A DNA stretch of 64,000 nt from Symbiodinium natans (taxonomy: Eukaryota > Sar > Dinophyceae > Suessiales > Symbiodiniaceae), in NCBI GenBank assembly GCA_905221605.1, contig CAJNDS010000255.1, positions 7,501 to 71,500 on the forward strand, written 5' to 3'. Every line of letters starts with the position of its first letter. Position 1 is the first letter of the stretch. The position numbers and the translations under genes were made by a program. A model generated the notes under the pieces. It was not told the origin of the DNA. It did no database searches and saw nothing but the letters and a program-made list of their open reading frames with translations. This document shows, piece after piece, positions 1 through 8,248 of the stretch.

Positions 1-799
1 GATGTTGAAAGCGCCATCCGTTCTTAACTGGCGATGCCCCTTCGGCGGAAGAAGAGACTTTGAGCAGCTGCTGCACCCGGTATACTGTGGAGGCTCGCCT
101 TAGCGCCTGCAGGTCGAAGTATTGAAGGTCCAGTTGCTTGTCATCGTGCAGACGAAGATTATCAGGGAAGTAGTCCGAGCCTTGTCCTGGAGCATGCGAT
201 GGCTGTGACTGCTCAATGCCTGAGAGTCGGCGTGGAGTTGACGATCGCATGAGAAGGTGTAGATGCGACAGGGCGTTGGCAATCATAAAGTGCACCTCAC
301 CTTGGCCAAAGTGGCGCGTCAGGTACGTCCAGATGCGCTGGGTGGTAGGCTCCGCATCTTCGAGCTGGAAGGAGTTCTTGCCAGGACCATCATTGGTGTA
401 GTCTCGAATCGCCTGAGAGATGAAGAGGAGCTGGCGCTTCTGATGGTACGTCAGAGTAGGAGAGCGAGGCTCTGTCAGCATCATCTCTTCATGCTTCCGT
501 TTTGCGGCCAAATTTCGGGGTGCAGTTTTGGGAAGGTAGAGCCGCAACTCTCCCATGTGCCGGTGAACTTTCTCCGCGAGCAGCTTCAAGAAGCTGCAAG
601 TGCGTGAAGCTATCCGTATCTGGCGGTTCAAGTGTGGGATCGCTTCCCCCGCAGGGGTGCGTGAGGATGCCAGGTCCAGATTGCTCGCTGCGGCGGCACC
701 AGCTGGAGTTGTAGGGTAAACCGGCAGCGGTAGGAAAAGAGACTCAAGAAGTACCTCCATTGCCTGTTCGCGGCTGAGGACGGGGTGAAGGTCTGCCAT
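1..799 (-). CDS. Tandem family P, member P1 (partial, C-terminus outside window)
   Basis: Reading the minus strand from the ATG at 799 gives 266 codons with no stop, running off the window edge. I do not recognise the family. The protein closely matches member P3 (2603-3895): shared stretches include MEVLLESLFLPLPVYP near the N-terminus, RIASRTCSF around residue 70, KRKHEEMML, ISQAIRDYTNDGPG, IWTYLTRHF, and YFDLQALRRAS before the window end. It looks soluble and mostly helical, with no signal peptide or membrane segment visible. The ATG lies 16 nt after hairpin element 1 in sense direction, the same placement as in P3. P1 and P3 are close paralogues, while P2 and P4 are more distant. The function is unknown; calling it a coding gene rests on the long open frame and the conservation with P3. 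Confidence 0.8.
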   Translation of the reverse strand, partial: MADLHPVLSREQAMEVLLESLFLPLPVYPTTPAGAAAASNLDLASSRTPAGEAIPHLNRQIRIASRTCSFLKLLAEKVHRHMGELRLYLPKTAPRNLAAKRKHEEMMLTEPRSPTLTYHQKRQLLFISQAIRDYTNDGPGKNSFQLEDAEPTTQRIWTYLTRHFGQGEVHFMIANALSHLHLLMRSSTPRRLSGIEQSQPSHAPGQGSDYFPDNLRLHDDKQLDLQYFDLQALRRASTVYRVQQLLKVSSSAEGASPVKNGWRFQH

Positions 800-814
800 G
801 GGGCCTGGGTGGAA

Positions 815-846
815 GTTCGCCAGGAGGGGACCTCACTCGTGCGAAC
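815..846 (-). repeat. Hairpin element 1 (17-nt core 822-838)
   Basis: The core AGGAGGGGACCTCACTC (plus strand) is flanked by complementary arms: GTTCGCC at 815-821 pairs with G, a bulged T at 840, and GCGAAC at 841-846. It lies just upstream (sense) of the P1 start codon. Confidence 0.85.
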
Positions 847-945
847 CTGAGAGAAAACTTTGCGAGGAGAGCTGTGCTTAGTGAGGCTTGGCATGGGAAG
901 ATCGGAGCTACACGCTTTTTCCCGCAATTTGGGAAGATAGTGCAG

Positions 946-972
946 TGAACAGGAGGGGACCTCACTCGTTTG
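946..972 (-). repeat. Hairpin element 2 (core 951-967)
   Basis: The core AGGAGGGGACCTCACTC has a short stem: AAC 948-950 pairs with GTT 968-970, extended by two possible G-U pairs in RNA. It lies 31 nt after the stop of P2. Elements 1 and 2 bracket the P2-P1 spacer. Confidence 0.75.
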
Positions 973-997
973 GAAGGCTATGGTGCTCGGACGGTCT

Positions 998-2235
998 CTA
1001 GCCCCGAATTTTGTCGTCTAGCGTCTGCTTCAGACGTTGACGATGTCGAACGAGGAGCAGAGTCAGCGCCACAGCAAAGTTCTTATAGTCATCATAGACC
1101 TGGTCATGGAGCGGGGAAAGAATTGTGATGACTCCTTGTGCCTGCTCGAGGTCTCCTTGGTCCCCTCCATATCTGTGTCGTATTTGTTGCCAGAGACTGT
1201 CAGCAAAGTAGCGATGGAGAGTGTCTCTAGGTAGAAGCTGATTCACTACCAGGTTGCGCACCCACAGGAAGTCCTCATCGGACAGAGGGGTTGACAGCCA
1301 TAGGCGGTACAGTGTCAGGATCTCTCGGAGTGTCTCCTGATAGTGCGGGATCATTGAAACCAGTTTGGTGTGGTAGTCCTCGTAGTCAAGCTTTGAGAGA
1401 TCACGGTCTTGTTCAAGGAATTCCCAGCCATCTCGGATCTGTTCGCTGGCCGATGTAGGTGTGGAGGCCGTAATAGTCCGCAGTTGTTGCAGTAGGCGAA
1501 GCTGAAGTGATGCTCTTTTGAGCGTTCTGAAATCGTATGCGTCAAGATCAAGCTGATGTGGGTCTTGAAGCCGGAGGCCTAGGGGGAAGTATGCTTGGCC
1601 TTGCCAGTTCTCCGCCGTCGTTTGGGGATGCAGCTGGAGTAGGTTCCGTTGATGTGCTGGAGTGAATTCAGACTGCAGAATGACCTTGGCCTGCTCCAAA
1701 GTGCGGAGCAGAATGGCATTCAGCTCTGATTGCGAGAACCTCCTGGTGAGATAATGCCAGGTTAAAGCACTAGCCTGATGGGCATCGGACGTGCTAAAGG
1801 ACGGCGAGCCTTCTCCGTCATTTGTGTAGTTTTGGATCATGAGGGTGAGGTACATGATTTGCTGGCGCTGGAGGGGCCCCATATTCGGGGGTAGGTGCGC
1901 TAAGGCTGCTCGTCGTCAATGTGCTTGCGCTTACCTGCCAAGATACGTGGGCTAGCCTCAAGGGGCAGGGCAGTGTGTCTTCCCTCGCGCCAGGCTAGGT
2001 ACCGATCCAAGTGACATATGAAGCTGCAGAGTCGTGATGCTACTCGCATGCTTCGTTCTGCCATGGGTTCAAGGTCTTCTGTAGTGAAGAGGAGCCTCCT
2101 CGGGGTGAGATGAGTTTTTGCTGAGGCTGATGTGACCATGTGCTCACTGATGCCGCCAGGTAGGTAGATGGTCGTTGGGACGTGGAGCGACTTCAGGAGA
2201 ATCTCGAGCAGAACCTCGCGAGACGGTGAAGGCAT
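998..2235 (-). pseudogene. Tandem family P, member P2, split by a frameshift
   Basis: Two ORFs in different frames together match the layout of P1 and P3. The first (2235-1900, ATG start) has VASRLCSF and AGKRKH, then stops. The second (open from about 1918, first Met at 1882, stop at 998) carries QNYTNDG, WHYLTRRF, DFRTLKRAS, LYRLWLS and LSPLHDQVYDDY, all matching P3 positions (for example INPLHDDVYEEY). The frame changes by one base around 1900-1920, in the stretch GACGACGAGCAGCCTTAG. This could be a decayed gene, a sequencing indel or a programmed shift; no slippery heptamer is evident. The combined length of about 405 residues agrees with P3 (430) and P4 (404). Function unknown. It is bracketed by hairpin 3 upstream and hairpin 2 downstream. 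Confidence 0.65.
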
Positions 2236-2244
2236 GGCTGGTTT

Positions 2245-2275
2245 GCTAGCCGGGTGGAGACCTCACGTGGTCAGC
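2245..2275 (-). repeat. Hairpin element 3 (divergent core 2252-2268)
   Basis: The core is GGGTGGAGACCTCACGT. The arms GCTAGCC 2245-2251 and GGTCAGC 2269-2275 pair at five Watson-Crick positions plus one wobble, with one mismatch. It is 10 nt upstream (sense) of the P2 ATG. Confidence 0.7.
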
Positions 2276-2562
2276 CTGTGTGGAGAGGCTGAGCCCGGCT
2301 GTGGCAAGCTTCAATGAAAGCAGAAAGCTGCAGACTTGAATGTGCTAGCATGTGAATCAGCCAGGGCTGAGGCAGTGGCACTGCTTCAAGCTCCAACTCT
2401 ATCTGCAGGAAGACCTTATTGTCGGAGAATGCCGCAGTAGTCTTAGTGAGGGACTGTGCTGCAGTTGGAGAGGCAGGAGACTTTTCCACTGCTTATGACT
2501 TGGCTTGCAAAAGGCTGGTGGTGTCCCTAGTTGGACAGAGACGTTGCTAACCTGATGCTCTG
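2276..2562. other. Spacer P3-P2 bracketed by hairpins 3 and 4
   Basis: About 290 bases with no convincing gene. A 72-codon minus ORF (2489-2271) is present, but it resembles nothing and runs into hairpin 3. No repeat is shared clearly with the other spacers, apart from a weak similarity to the spacer at 3921-4267 (both contain GCTGAGGC followed by TGGCACTG). Confidence 0.5.
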
Positions 2563-2591
2563 CTTTGCAGGAGGGGACCTCACAAGCAAAG
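2563..2591 (-). repeat. Hairpin element 4 (core 2569-2585)
   Basis: The core AGGAGGGGACCTCACAA is flanked by perfect 6-bp arms CTTTGC 2563-2568 and GCAAAG 2586-2591. It lies 12 nt after the P3 stop in sense direction. Confidence 0.9.
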
Positions 2592-2602
2592 TTGCTGGCA
2601 GG

Positions 2603-3895
2603 CTAGGGTGCAAAAAGGCGAAGCAAGGACTGGTGCCTCTCGTGCGACAAAGTACGATGAAGTGATCGAGCCCGTTGGCGGTTCAGGGGAGTGAGCATCT
2701 TATAGACGATCGCAAACGGTTTGTACTCCTCGTAGACGTCATCATGTAGAGGATTGATGATTTGGTAGAAGCGAAGAGCCATGCTATTTTGGAAGTTCGG
2801 AGTGGAATCAACGTGGTGAGGAGACTCAGCACTGGCCTGAAGTGTATGGTTGACCTGCTTGAGGAGAGCATGTTCGAAAAGTTCCCGGAGTTCGCCTCTC
2901 GAGACTGCCGACTCTAAAAGTGTATCGCGGGTCCAGGCCATCTCCTCTTCAGTGATGTCGCGTAGGAGCCATTGCCTGTACATCACCAGATTCTCTCGGA
3001 TTTGGTCCTGGTAGTCCGGGAGGTGTGGCAGCAAGGCCTGGAGATGCTTGTCATAGGGTAATGAGTCGAGATGTTGCGCTTGTTGCTGGAAGCGCCAACC
3101 ATTGGTTACAGGCGACTCTCCGCCCTGGGTTGAGTGAGATATCTTGAGAAGCTGCTGTACTCGATATATCGTCGACGCACGCCTGAGTGCCTGAAGGTCG
3201 AAGTATTGGAGATCCAAATGTTTGTCTTCGGGTAGGCCTAGATGTGGGGGAAAATAACCCTGACCTTGTCCCGGAGCCAAGGACGGCTGCGACTGCTCCA
3301 TGCTTGACATCAGACATGGTGTCGCCGACTTCATCAGGAGGTGAAGATGCGACAAGGCGGTGTCTATCATAAAGTTGACCTCTCCTTTGGCAAAGTGGCG
3401 GGTTAGGTACGTCCAAATTCGCAGTGTGGTATTCTCCGCATCTTCGAGTTGAAAGGAGTTTTGACCTGGGCCATCGTTTGTGTAGTCCCTGATCGCCTGA
3501 GATATGAAAATGAGCTGACGCCGCCGAAGATAAGTCAGAGTGTTCTCCTGAGGCTCGTGGAGCATCATTTCCTCGTGCTTACGTTTGGCTGCTAGCTGTC
3601 GAGTGGCAGTCTTGGGGAGGTAGAGTCGAAGGTCACCCAGTCTCCAGTTGATCTTCTCCGTGAGCAGTTTCATGAAGCTGCAGGTGCGGGAAGCTATGCG
3701 TATCTGACGGTCTGAGTGCCGGAGGGCGTCGTCTGCCGGGATACGTGTAGATGCCATGTGTATAGTGCTGGCCACGTGGTCTCCCGAGGAGGATGCAGGG
3801 TAAACCGGAAGCGGTAGGAAAAGGGATTCCAGAAGCACCTCCATGGTTTTGTCCCTGCTCAGCACCGGAGGGAGGGCCTCCATGGTCAGGCTCAT
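2603..3895 (-). CDS. Tandem family P, member P3 (intact, 430 aa)
   Basis: An intact ORF of 430 codons with an ATG start inside the downstream arm of hairpin 5 (sense GTATGAGCC, giving MSLTMEALPP). Family unrecognised. Landmarks shared with P1, P2 and P4 are RQIRIASRTCSF (about residue 62), KRKHEEMM (about 105), IRDYTNDGPG (about 138), IWTYLTRHF (about 160), LQALRRASTIYR (about 235), MYRQWLL (about 315) and INPLHDDVYEEYKPFAIVYK (about 385). Predominantly helical by eye; no signal peptide, membrane segment or catalytic motif seen. It lies in a same-strand array with the other members, which suggests local tandem duplication followed by divergence. Possible roles, such as a structural or nucleic-acid-binding protein of the mobile block, are guesses. 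Confidence 0.8.
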   Translation of the reverse strand: MSLTMEALPPVLSRDKTMEVLLESLFLPLPVYPASSSGDHVASTIHMASTRIPADDALRHSDRQIRIASRTCSFMKLLTEKINWRLGDLRLYLPKTATRQLAAKRKHEEMMLHEPQENTLTYLRRRQLIFISQAIRDYTNDGPGQNSFQLEDAENTTLRIWTYLTRHFAKGEVNFMIDTALSHLHLLMKSATPCLMSSMEQSQPSLAPGQGQGYFPPHLGLPEDKHLDLQYFDLQALRRASTIYRVQQLLKISHSTQGGESPVTNGWRFQQQAQHLDSLPYDKHLQALLPHLPDYQDQIRENLVMYRQWLLRDITEEEMAWTRDTLLESAVSRGELRELFEHALLKQVNHTLQASAESPHHVDSTPNFQNSMALRFYQIINPLHDDVYEEYKPFAIVYKMLTPLNRQRARSLHRTLSHERHQSLLRLFAP

Positions 3896-3920
3896 ACAGG
3901 AGGGTACCTCACTCGTATGA
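3892..3920 (-). repeat. Hairpin element 5 (core 3898-3914), overlaps P3 start codon
   Basis: The core AGGAGGGTACCTCACTC is flanked by perfect arms TCATAC 3892-3897 and GTATGA 3915-3920. The P3 initiator ATG (3895-3893) lies within the arm. Confidence 0.92.
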
Positions 3921-4267
3921 AAGCTCTGATGTTAGCCGGAGCAAACACAGCTGCCATGGTGCTTTGAAGCCGAAGGTAAGCAACCAGGAGATGAAGTTTT
4001 CAAGGAAGGCCTCTCTCGGGCGAAGCTGCAGGGGTGGGGTTGCGCAGCAGAGTTCAAGCTTAAGGTGGGCAGAGCTGAGGCGCTGGCACTGGCGCGTGTT
4101 TCCCTCTTTCTGGTGAAAGACCTGAGGCTCGACACGGAGAGGGGTGAGACGGTCAAGACTTGCGTTTGGGAGAGGCGCAGGGTAGCGGGAAGAATTCTCC
4201 TTTGTCTGTCAGCAGCAGGCATCGTCGATCTTCTTGTGAGGAAGAAGTTGATTAGGTTAGGTAAGTA
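3921..4267. other. Spacer P4-P3 bracketed by hairpins 5 and 6
   Basis: About 350 bases. A 96-codon minus ORF (4222-3932) is open, with Ser/Arg-rich low-information composition and no recognisable domain. I do not call a gene. Confidence 0.5.
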
Positions 4268-4298
4268 GCCGACCAGGAGGGGACCTCACTCGGTCTGC
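4268..4298 (-). repeat. Hairpin element 6 (core 4275-4291), supplies P4 stop codon
   Basis: The core AGGAGGGGACCTCACTC has arms GACC 4271-4274 and GGTC 4292-4295, then one mismatch, then GC/GC. In sense the sequence GAG TGA of the core ends the P4 frame (QTE stop). Confidence 0.85.
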
Positions 4299-5500
4299 GA
4301 AACTGGCGCTGTAGCCGAGGGGCCCGCTGCCGTAAGAAGAGCATATCGGAACACCATCCTGCGCTCAGGCGTGAGCATTTTGAAGGCCAGAATCCAAGGG
4401 AAGGCCTGGTCCAGGACATCATTCTCCAGGGGAGAGAGTATGGTAAGTAGTCTGTCCTGTGCTCTGGTGTCTTCCGGAAGGTGTGCAGCAATTTGCCCTT
4501 TGAGCTGGAGGGTTAGGTGTAGCTTGGCAAAGCTCTCTGGTATCGTGGTATTGTGCCATATTGCTTCAAGCGAAGTCAGCTCAGATGCTGTGATGGGTCG
4601 CGACAGCCAGGTTCTGCCCAGGTGGAGGTCTGTACGCATCTTTTGGTACGCATCAGTGGTCAAAAGATCATGGAGTTCCGTCAAGTGCTCCGCATAGGAA
4701 AGAAGTGCCATGGCTTGGTCTTGTCGCAGGACGTCCCAGGGTTCGCTGGGGTAGACGTCGTCTGGCACTCGTGCTCCTCTTGCCTGGGCGGCCATGAAGT
4801 CGACCATGGCCATGGTCCGGTAGATCGTGGAGGCTCGCTGTAGCATGTGAATTTCTGCGTCAAGGATGCCCAATGCATGATCGTCACTTTGAGTATGTGG
4901 ATTGGTGTCTGCCTCTCGCGGCCACGGCGAGGTATCCGAAGGGAAGAGACAGAGGTGAATTCCGTTCAGAACTCTTGTAGAGTCACTGGGTAGGATCCAG
5001 CGCAGATGCTGGGCAGCGCCATTGACGATGTCCCTGACCGTTTGCCCGCCCATTCCCAAATTGTACAAAGTCTGAGAAATGATAAGGGCGGCTAACTTGA
5101 AGTCGTCCGGCTCCATGGTTTCCTCTTCAGTGTAGATGTGCACCGTTTCGAGTATCATCTGCAAGGTGAGTGAGCTCCGTTCCGCCTCGTAGTGCTTGAG
5201 ATGAGGGGGAGGCTCCGTGGGTGATAATAGGGATGCCATCTCAGCTTCGGCCAGCAAGGGAAGATTAGGCTGAGCTGATTGGGAGAGAAGTCGAATCCAG
5301 TTGTAGCTGCGTGCTGCCAGTCTCAGGGTTGGAGCTAGCGTACAGTTCTCTCGTCGAGCAAGACCTTTGGCCTCATCCGAGAGGTAGAGGTTTGCATCCG
5401 GATCACTGGTTCTCTTGCCTGTGTACAGCATTGCCTTGCAGAAGAGGTTTAGTGTCGATGAGTCTGGTCGTAGCGGGAGCAATGGGCATGTATGCAACAT
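4286..5500 (-). CDS. Tandem family P, divergent member P4 (404 aa)
   Basis: An intact ATG-initiated ORF of 404 codons. It is the most divergent of the four, but the alignment by eye is consistent: LRLAARSYNWIRLL corresponds to IRIASRTCSFMKLL of P3, EIHMLQRASTIYR to LQALRRASTIYR, HLGRTWLSRPITASEL to MYRQWLLRDITEEEM, and LSPLENDV plus FKMLTPERR near the C-terminus to INPLHDDV plus YKMLTPLNR. The last three codons and the stop are built from the core of hairpin 6, so hairpin and reading frame are physically merged. No known domain or motif recognised. Hairpin 7 lies 35 nt upstream of the start. Confidence 0.75.
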   Translation of the reverse strand: MLHTCPLLPLRPDSSTLNLFCKAMLYTGKRTSDPDANLYLSDEAKGLARRENCTLAPTLRLAARSYNWIRLLSQSAQPNLPLLAEAEMASLLSPTEPPPHLKHYEAERSSLTLQMILETVHIYTEEETMEPDDFKLAALIISQTLYNLGMGGQTVRDIVNGAAQHLRWILPSDSTRVLNGIHLCLFPSDTSPWPREADTNPHTQSDDHALGILDAEIHMLQRASTIYRTMAMVDFMAAQARGARVPDDVYPSEPWDVLRQDQAMALLSYAEHLTELHDLLTTDAYQKMRTDLHLGRTWLSRPITASELTSLEAIWHNTTIPESFAKLHLTLQLKGQIAAHLPEDTRAQDRLLTILSPLENDVLDQAFPWILAFKMLTPERRMVFRYALLTAAGPSATAPVSQTE

Positions 5501-5527
5501 GACGCGGGGTTTAAGAGAGGGGGGGCT

Positions 5528-5559
5528 AGGCAGCAGGAGGTGACCTCACTTTTCTGCCT
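5528..5559 (-). repeat. Hairpin element 7 (core 5535-5551)
   Basis: The core AGGAGGTGACCTCACTT is enclosed by perfect arms AGGCAG 5528-5533 and CTGCCT 5554-5559, with one and two unpaired bases between arms and core. It sits just upstream of P4 in sense direction. Confidence 0.88.
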
Positions 5560-5835
5560 TTGAGCCTGAAGAGAGAGGGTTGGTGAAAAAACTGTCAGTT
5601 CTTGGCAACTCGAATCAGCTGGATTTTCTGCGGCAGTATGTGCTGTAGAGGAAGGCTAAGAGTGAGGAGCCGGCTTTGTCTGTGGTAGAGCGTCCCACCT
5701 TGGCTTGTCGGAGCATAGAGCATGACTTCGGTGTGGCACGTTAAGGACTATCTAGGCAGCGGTAGCAGGGTAATGCGCGGCTGGATTTTGTCTCTGAGAC
5801 AGTGCTGGGTTGAAAAGGTGAAAGCAGTGACGCAT
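5560..5835. other. Spacer bracketed by hairpins 7 and 8
   Basis: About 275 bases without a gene I can support. Confidence 0.5.
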
Positions 5836-5875
5836 GCACTCCCTAGCAGGAGGTGACCTCACTCGCAGGGAGTGC
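5836..5875 (-). repeat. Hairpin element 8 (core 5848-5864), 11-bp stem
   Basis: The core AGGAGGTGACCTCACTC is flanked by GCACTCCCT, a bulged A and GC (5836-5847), pairing with GC then AGGGAGTGC (5865-5875). One of the longest stems of the family. Confidence 0.95.
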
Positions 5876-5898
5876 CAAAATTGAGCTCTGTGCATGCC

Positions 5899-6632
5899 TC
5901 ACTCCTGTGGATCTCGTCTTGGGACAAGTGGGCCTTCGGTAATTATCCAGGTCTGGACTGTGCCCGGAGGCAGTGGGCTTCCTGTGGCCGACAGTACCGA
6001 GGTGCGCGCTGGGGGGGACCACGGACTGAACGGGTTAGGAGCAAGGGAGACGATCGGTCCAGGAGTGATGATCCAGGTGCCCACTAGCGTTGCTGCTTCT
6101 TGCGCAGGATGAGGATGAGCTGCGGTTGGGGGAGACATTGAGGCCCCCGACGTTGAAGTGCCACTTGTCGAGGAGGGACGTGCCGTGGTTCTGGGAGCAC
6201 CGTCCGCCGCCGTGGGAGGGGGGCTATGACCTGAGTGGTCCTGCGCAGGGAGAGGCTGGTGAACCGGAGTCGGGGCAGGGGGCCCGACGGCTGGTATGCC
6301 TGCTGGGTGGCTTTGGGTACGGTCTGAGCCTGGTTCGCCGGCGAGAGTGCCTTGGTTGTTATGGGGGTAGGCGGAGGCGGGCCTCCTGGGGCCAGCTGGG
6401 CGGGCTGGTTCCGGGAAGAGGCTGTCCGTCTCGAGGAGCTCCTTGACAGGGATTCCACTAGGTCGTCATCATCCTGAAGGGAAGAAGCCTCAGAGTCCAG
6501 GTCAGCCTCCGTGATCGGACGGGAGTCTGCGTCCGCCTGATGCCTCTTGCCATGAGGATGTCGTCTTTTGGAGGGTTTGTCTTCTCTGTGTCGGGTTTCT
6601 CGATGTGGCTTGCCTTCCTCCGGCGCTGACAT
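5899..6632 (-). CDS. Pro/Arg-rich protein, possibly two overlapping frames
   Basis: The first frame runs from the ATG at 6632 to a stop at 6084 (182 codons). Its N-terminus is very basic and charged (KPHRETRHREDKPSKRR), followed by Ser-rich acidic and Pro-rich low-complexity sequence. A second frame (6138-5899) overlaps its end, is also Pro-rich, and contains the repeated phrase TWIIT-GP twice; it stops 24 nt before hairpin 8. Because other genes of this block end close to a hairpin, the two frames may form one product by frameshift or a small intron, but I see no proof. Function unknown. The composition suggests a disordered, nucleic-acid-binding tail-like protein. Start chosen as the first ATG after hairpin 9. 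Confidence 0.5.
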
Positions 6633-6647
6633 GGCCAGTTAGCAGTA

Positions 6648-6672
6648 GAACAGGAGGGAACCTCACTCGTTC
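6648..6672 (-). repeat. Hairpin element 9 (core 6652-6668)
   Basis: The core AGGAGGGAACCTCACTC has perfect 4-bp arms GAAC 6648-6651 and GTTC 6669-6672. It lies 16 nt upstream of the Pro/Arg-rich ORF. Confidence 0.82.
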
Positions 6673-6953
6673 AGGGCCGCTATTGACGATGGCTTGAGCT
6701 GTGAGCTCTGAGGTAGAGAAAGAAGAGCTGCTCTGAATGTGTCTTTTTGCATGATGACGTCAGCTGGTTGAGGCTGGGGCAAAATCCTCGATGTGAGGTG
6801 GAGCATTGAGAGACCTGAGCAGGAGCCGGGAGAGGGCAGGTGCAAGCTCTATTAATGCGTGATGTCGTAGATGATCAGGGGTATCACGCATTTTCTGCAC
6901 AGGTCCGCGTTGTCAGTACAGTCGCTTCTAAAGAAAGTAAGGAAAAGGCGGGG
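6673..6953. other. Spacer bracketed by hairpins 9 and 10
   Basis: About 280 bases; a 60-codon minus ORF is open but unconvincing. Confidence 0.5.
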
Positions 6954-6982
6954 TTCGACAGGAGGGGACCTCACTCGTCGAA
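6954..6982 (-). repeat. Hairpin element 10 (core 6960-6976), supplies phosphatase stop codon
   Basis: The core AGGAGGGGACCTCACTC is flanked by perfect arms TTCGAC 6954-6959 and GTCGAA 6977-6982. The phosphatase-like ORF ends inside it: FDE is encoded by the arm and core, and the core TGA is the stop. Confidence 0.95.
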
Positions 6983-7879
6983 GTCATCCATGTCCTGAGG
7001 GTCATCGTCTGGTGTGGGTCTGAATGCGTCTCCACAGGCCATGCATAGGTACCCCAGAACAGACTTCTTGCATTCTCTGGAGAGCCAGTGAAGCGCGAGA
7101 GGGAATTGATCTCTTTCCTGCCAGTAGCGTTGACCAGGCCTAGCCGAGAGTAGAATCGCTATCGCTTGTTGAGCAGTGAGGTGGTAGCGAACAATCAGGT
7201 AGGCACAGAGGGCGGAAGTCGAGCGATTGATGCCCGCAAGACAATGGAACAGGATGACCATCGGTTTGGTGCGGCTGCACTCCTGGCCCTCAATTTCGTC
7301 GATCATCCTGATCCAGGTCCTGGCAAGATTTGACACCACATCATGGAAGCCTTGATCGTTCCGAGAGATGCGCACGTCCGAGAGGTGGTAGCGCAAGTTG
7401 GAGATGCCCTCCATTTGGTACATGAACTGCCAATCGGCATCTGTGTCATAACTCTCCCTGAAGCGCGATGATGCGTTGAGAGTCACGATGATATCAACCT
7501 GGTGCGCTTTGAGTTCAGGTATGTCGAGAGCCGTGCGCTGGGTGCCAAGCATCAGCGTGCAGTAGTCATCCCGGAACACCACCGTGGAGTCCCATTTTGG
7601 CCAGTAGGCAACTGAATTTGGGAAGGAATGATCCGGGTGATCGGCCATCAGGGCGCTCCATTCCGACGCCAGTCTGTGATCTTGCGTCGTCCATTGTACT
7701 CGATTGTAGAAGGCGGCCTGGGTCTGCGCGTGGATATCGTCCATTGCTTTGTTGTCGGTGATTGATGGCTCGAAGTTGCACCGCGGTTCCGGGTCTTGCA
7801 TCCTGAAGAGGCCATTGCGTTCAAGGCAAACGCTGTGTTCCGGGCCTCGAAGCCTGATGTAAGGAGCAGCCAGATCCAT
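6971..7879 (-). CDS. Dual-specificity phosphatase-like protein (302 aa)
   Basis: ATG-initiated intact ORF. The active-site signature HCxxGxxRS is present as HCLAGINRS (about residues 212-220, encoded near 7218-7247), preceded by a hydrophobic strand (MVILF) and followed by a helix (ALCAYLIVRY), the usual P-loop surroundings of cysteine phosphatases. An upstream Asp in the YHLSDVRIS stretch could serve as the general acid; that assignment is inference. Length and the single domain fit the atypical dual-specificity group. The C-terminal DDDPQDMDDFDE is very acidic, and its last residues come from hairpin 10. A phosphatase inside a retroelement-like block is unexpected. It could be host cargo, or an mRNA-cap triphosphatase-type enzyme that shares the same motif. 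Confidence 0.75.
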   Translation of the reverse strand: MDLAAPYIRLRGPEHSVCLERNGLFRMQDPEPRCNFEPSITDNKAMDDIHAQTQAAFYNRVQWTTQDHRLASEWSALMADHPDHSFPNSVAYWPKWDSTVVFRDDYCTLMLGTQRTALDIPELKAHQVDIIVTLNASSRFRESYDTDADWQFMYQMEGISNLRYHLSDVRISRNDQGFHDVVSNLARTWIRMIDEIEGQECSRTKPMVILFHCLAGINRSTSALCAYLIVRYHLTAQQAIAILLSARPGQRYWQERDQFPLALHWLSRECKKSVLGYLCMACGDAFRPTPDDDPQDMDDFDE

Positions 7880-7921
7880 GGCGCAGGGGGCACAGAGGGC
7901 TATTTGCCTATCTGAAATGGC

Positions 7922-7946
7922 TGTCAGGAGGAGACCTCACGCGACA
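7922..7946 (-). repeat. Hairpin element 11 (core 7926-7942)
   Basis: The core AGGAGGAGACCTCACGC has perfect 4-bp arms TGTC 7922-7925 and GACA 7943-7946. It lies 43 nt upstream of the phosphatase ATG. Confidence 0.8.
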
Positions 7947-8202
7947 TTGGATGGAATTGAGTGGAGTCACATACACAGGTGTTGCTTCAGCCTTGCGTTT
8001 GTGAGCTAGAAGCAGAGTAAGTGGCTGAGCCCCAAGCCTGTGAACTCGTGACCTGAGCTGTGCAAGTCTTGCAGCACGCAGGCATCGTGCTCCGCTGAAT
8101 GCGCAGTGAGCCGGCCTAGAAAACCAGTCAGCTTGTTTTTGCGCCGTAGGGAGGGTCGAAAAAGGTAGCCTGGGTGCTTGTGCCGGACGCTTATCCCGGC
8201 AT
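7947..8202. other. Spacer bracketed by hairpins 11 and 12
   Basis: About 256 bases. An open minus frame (8267-7908) spans it and both hairpins, but it is unlike any neighbour and is not called. Confidence 0.5.
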
Positions 8203-8235
8203 GCCGTTTCAGGAGGGGACCTCACACGAAAGGGC
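8203..8235 (-). repeat. Hairpin element 12 (core 8211-8227)
   Basis: The core AGGAGGGGACCTCACAC has arms TTTC/GAAA adjacent, one G-G mismatch, then GCC/GGC. It follows the stop of the 600+ residue ORF by 14 nt. Confidence 0.88.
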
Positions 8236-8248
8236 TTCATAGTGCAGA

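Noticed and set aside
2276-8202. Spacers between hairpin pairs as spliceosomal introns (GTGAGG of the core looks like a 5' splice site)
   Set aside because: Stops and starts of independent ORFs flank the spacers, so removing them would not join frames; copies inside ORFs have no matching intron. Not fully excluded without cDNA.
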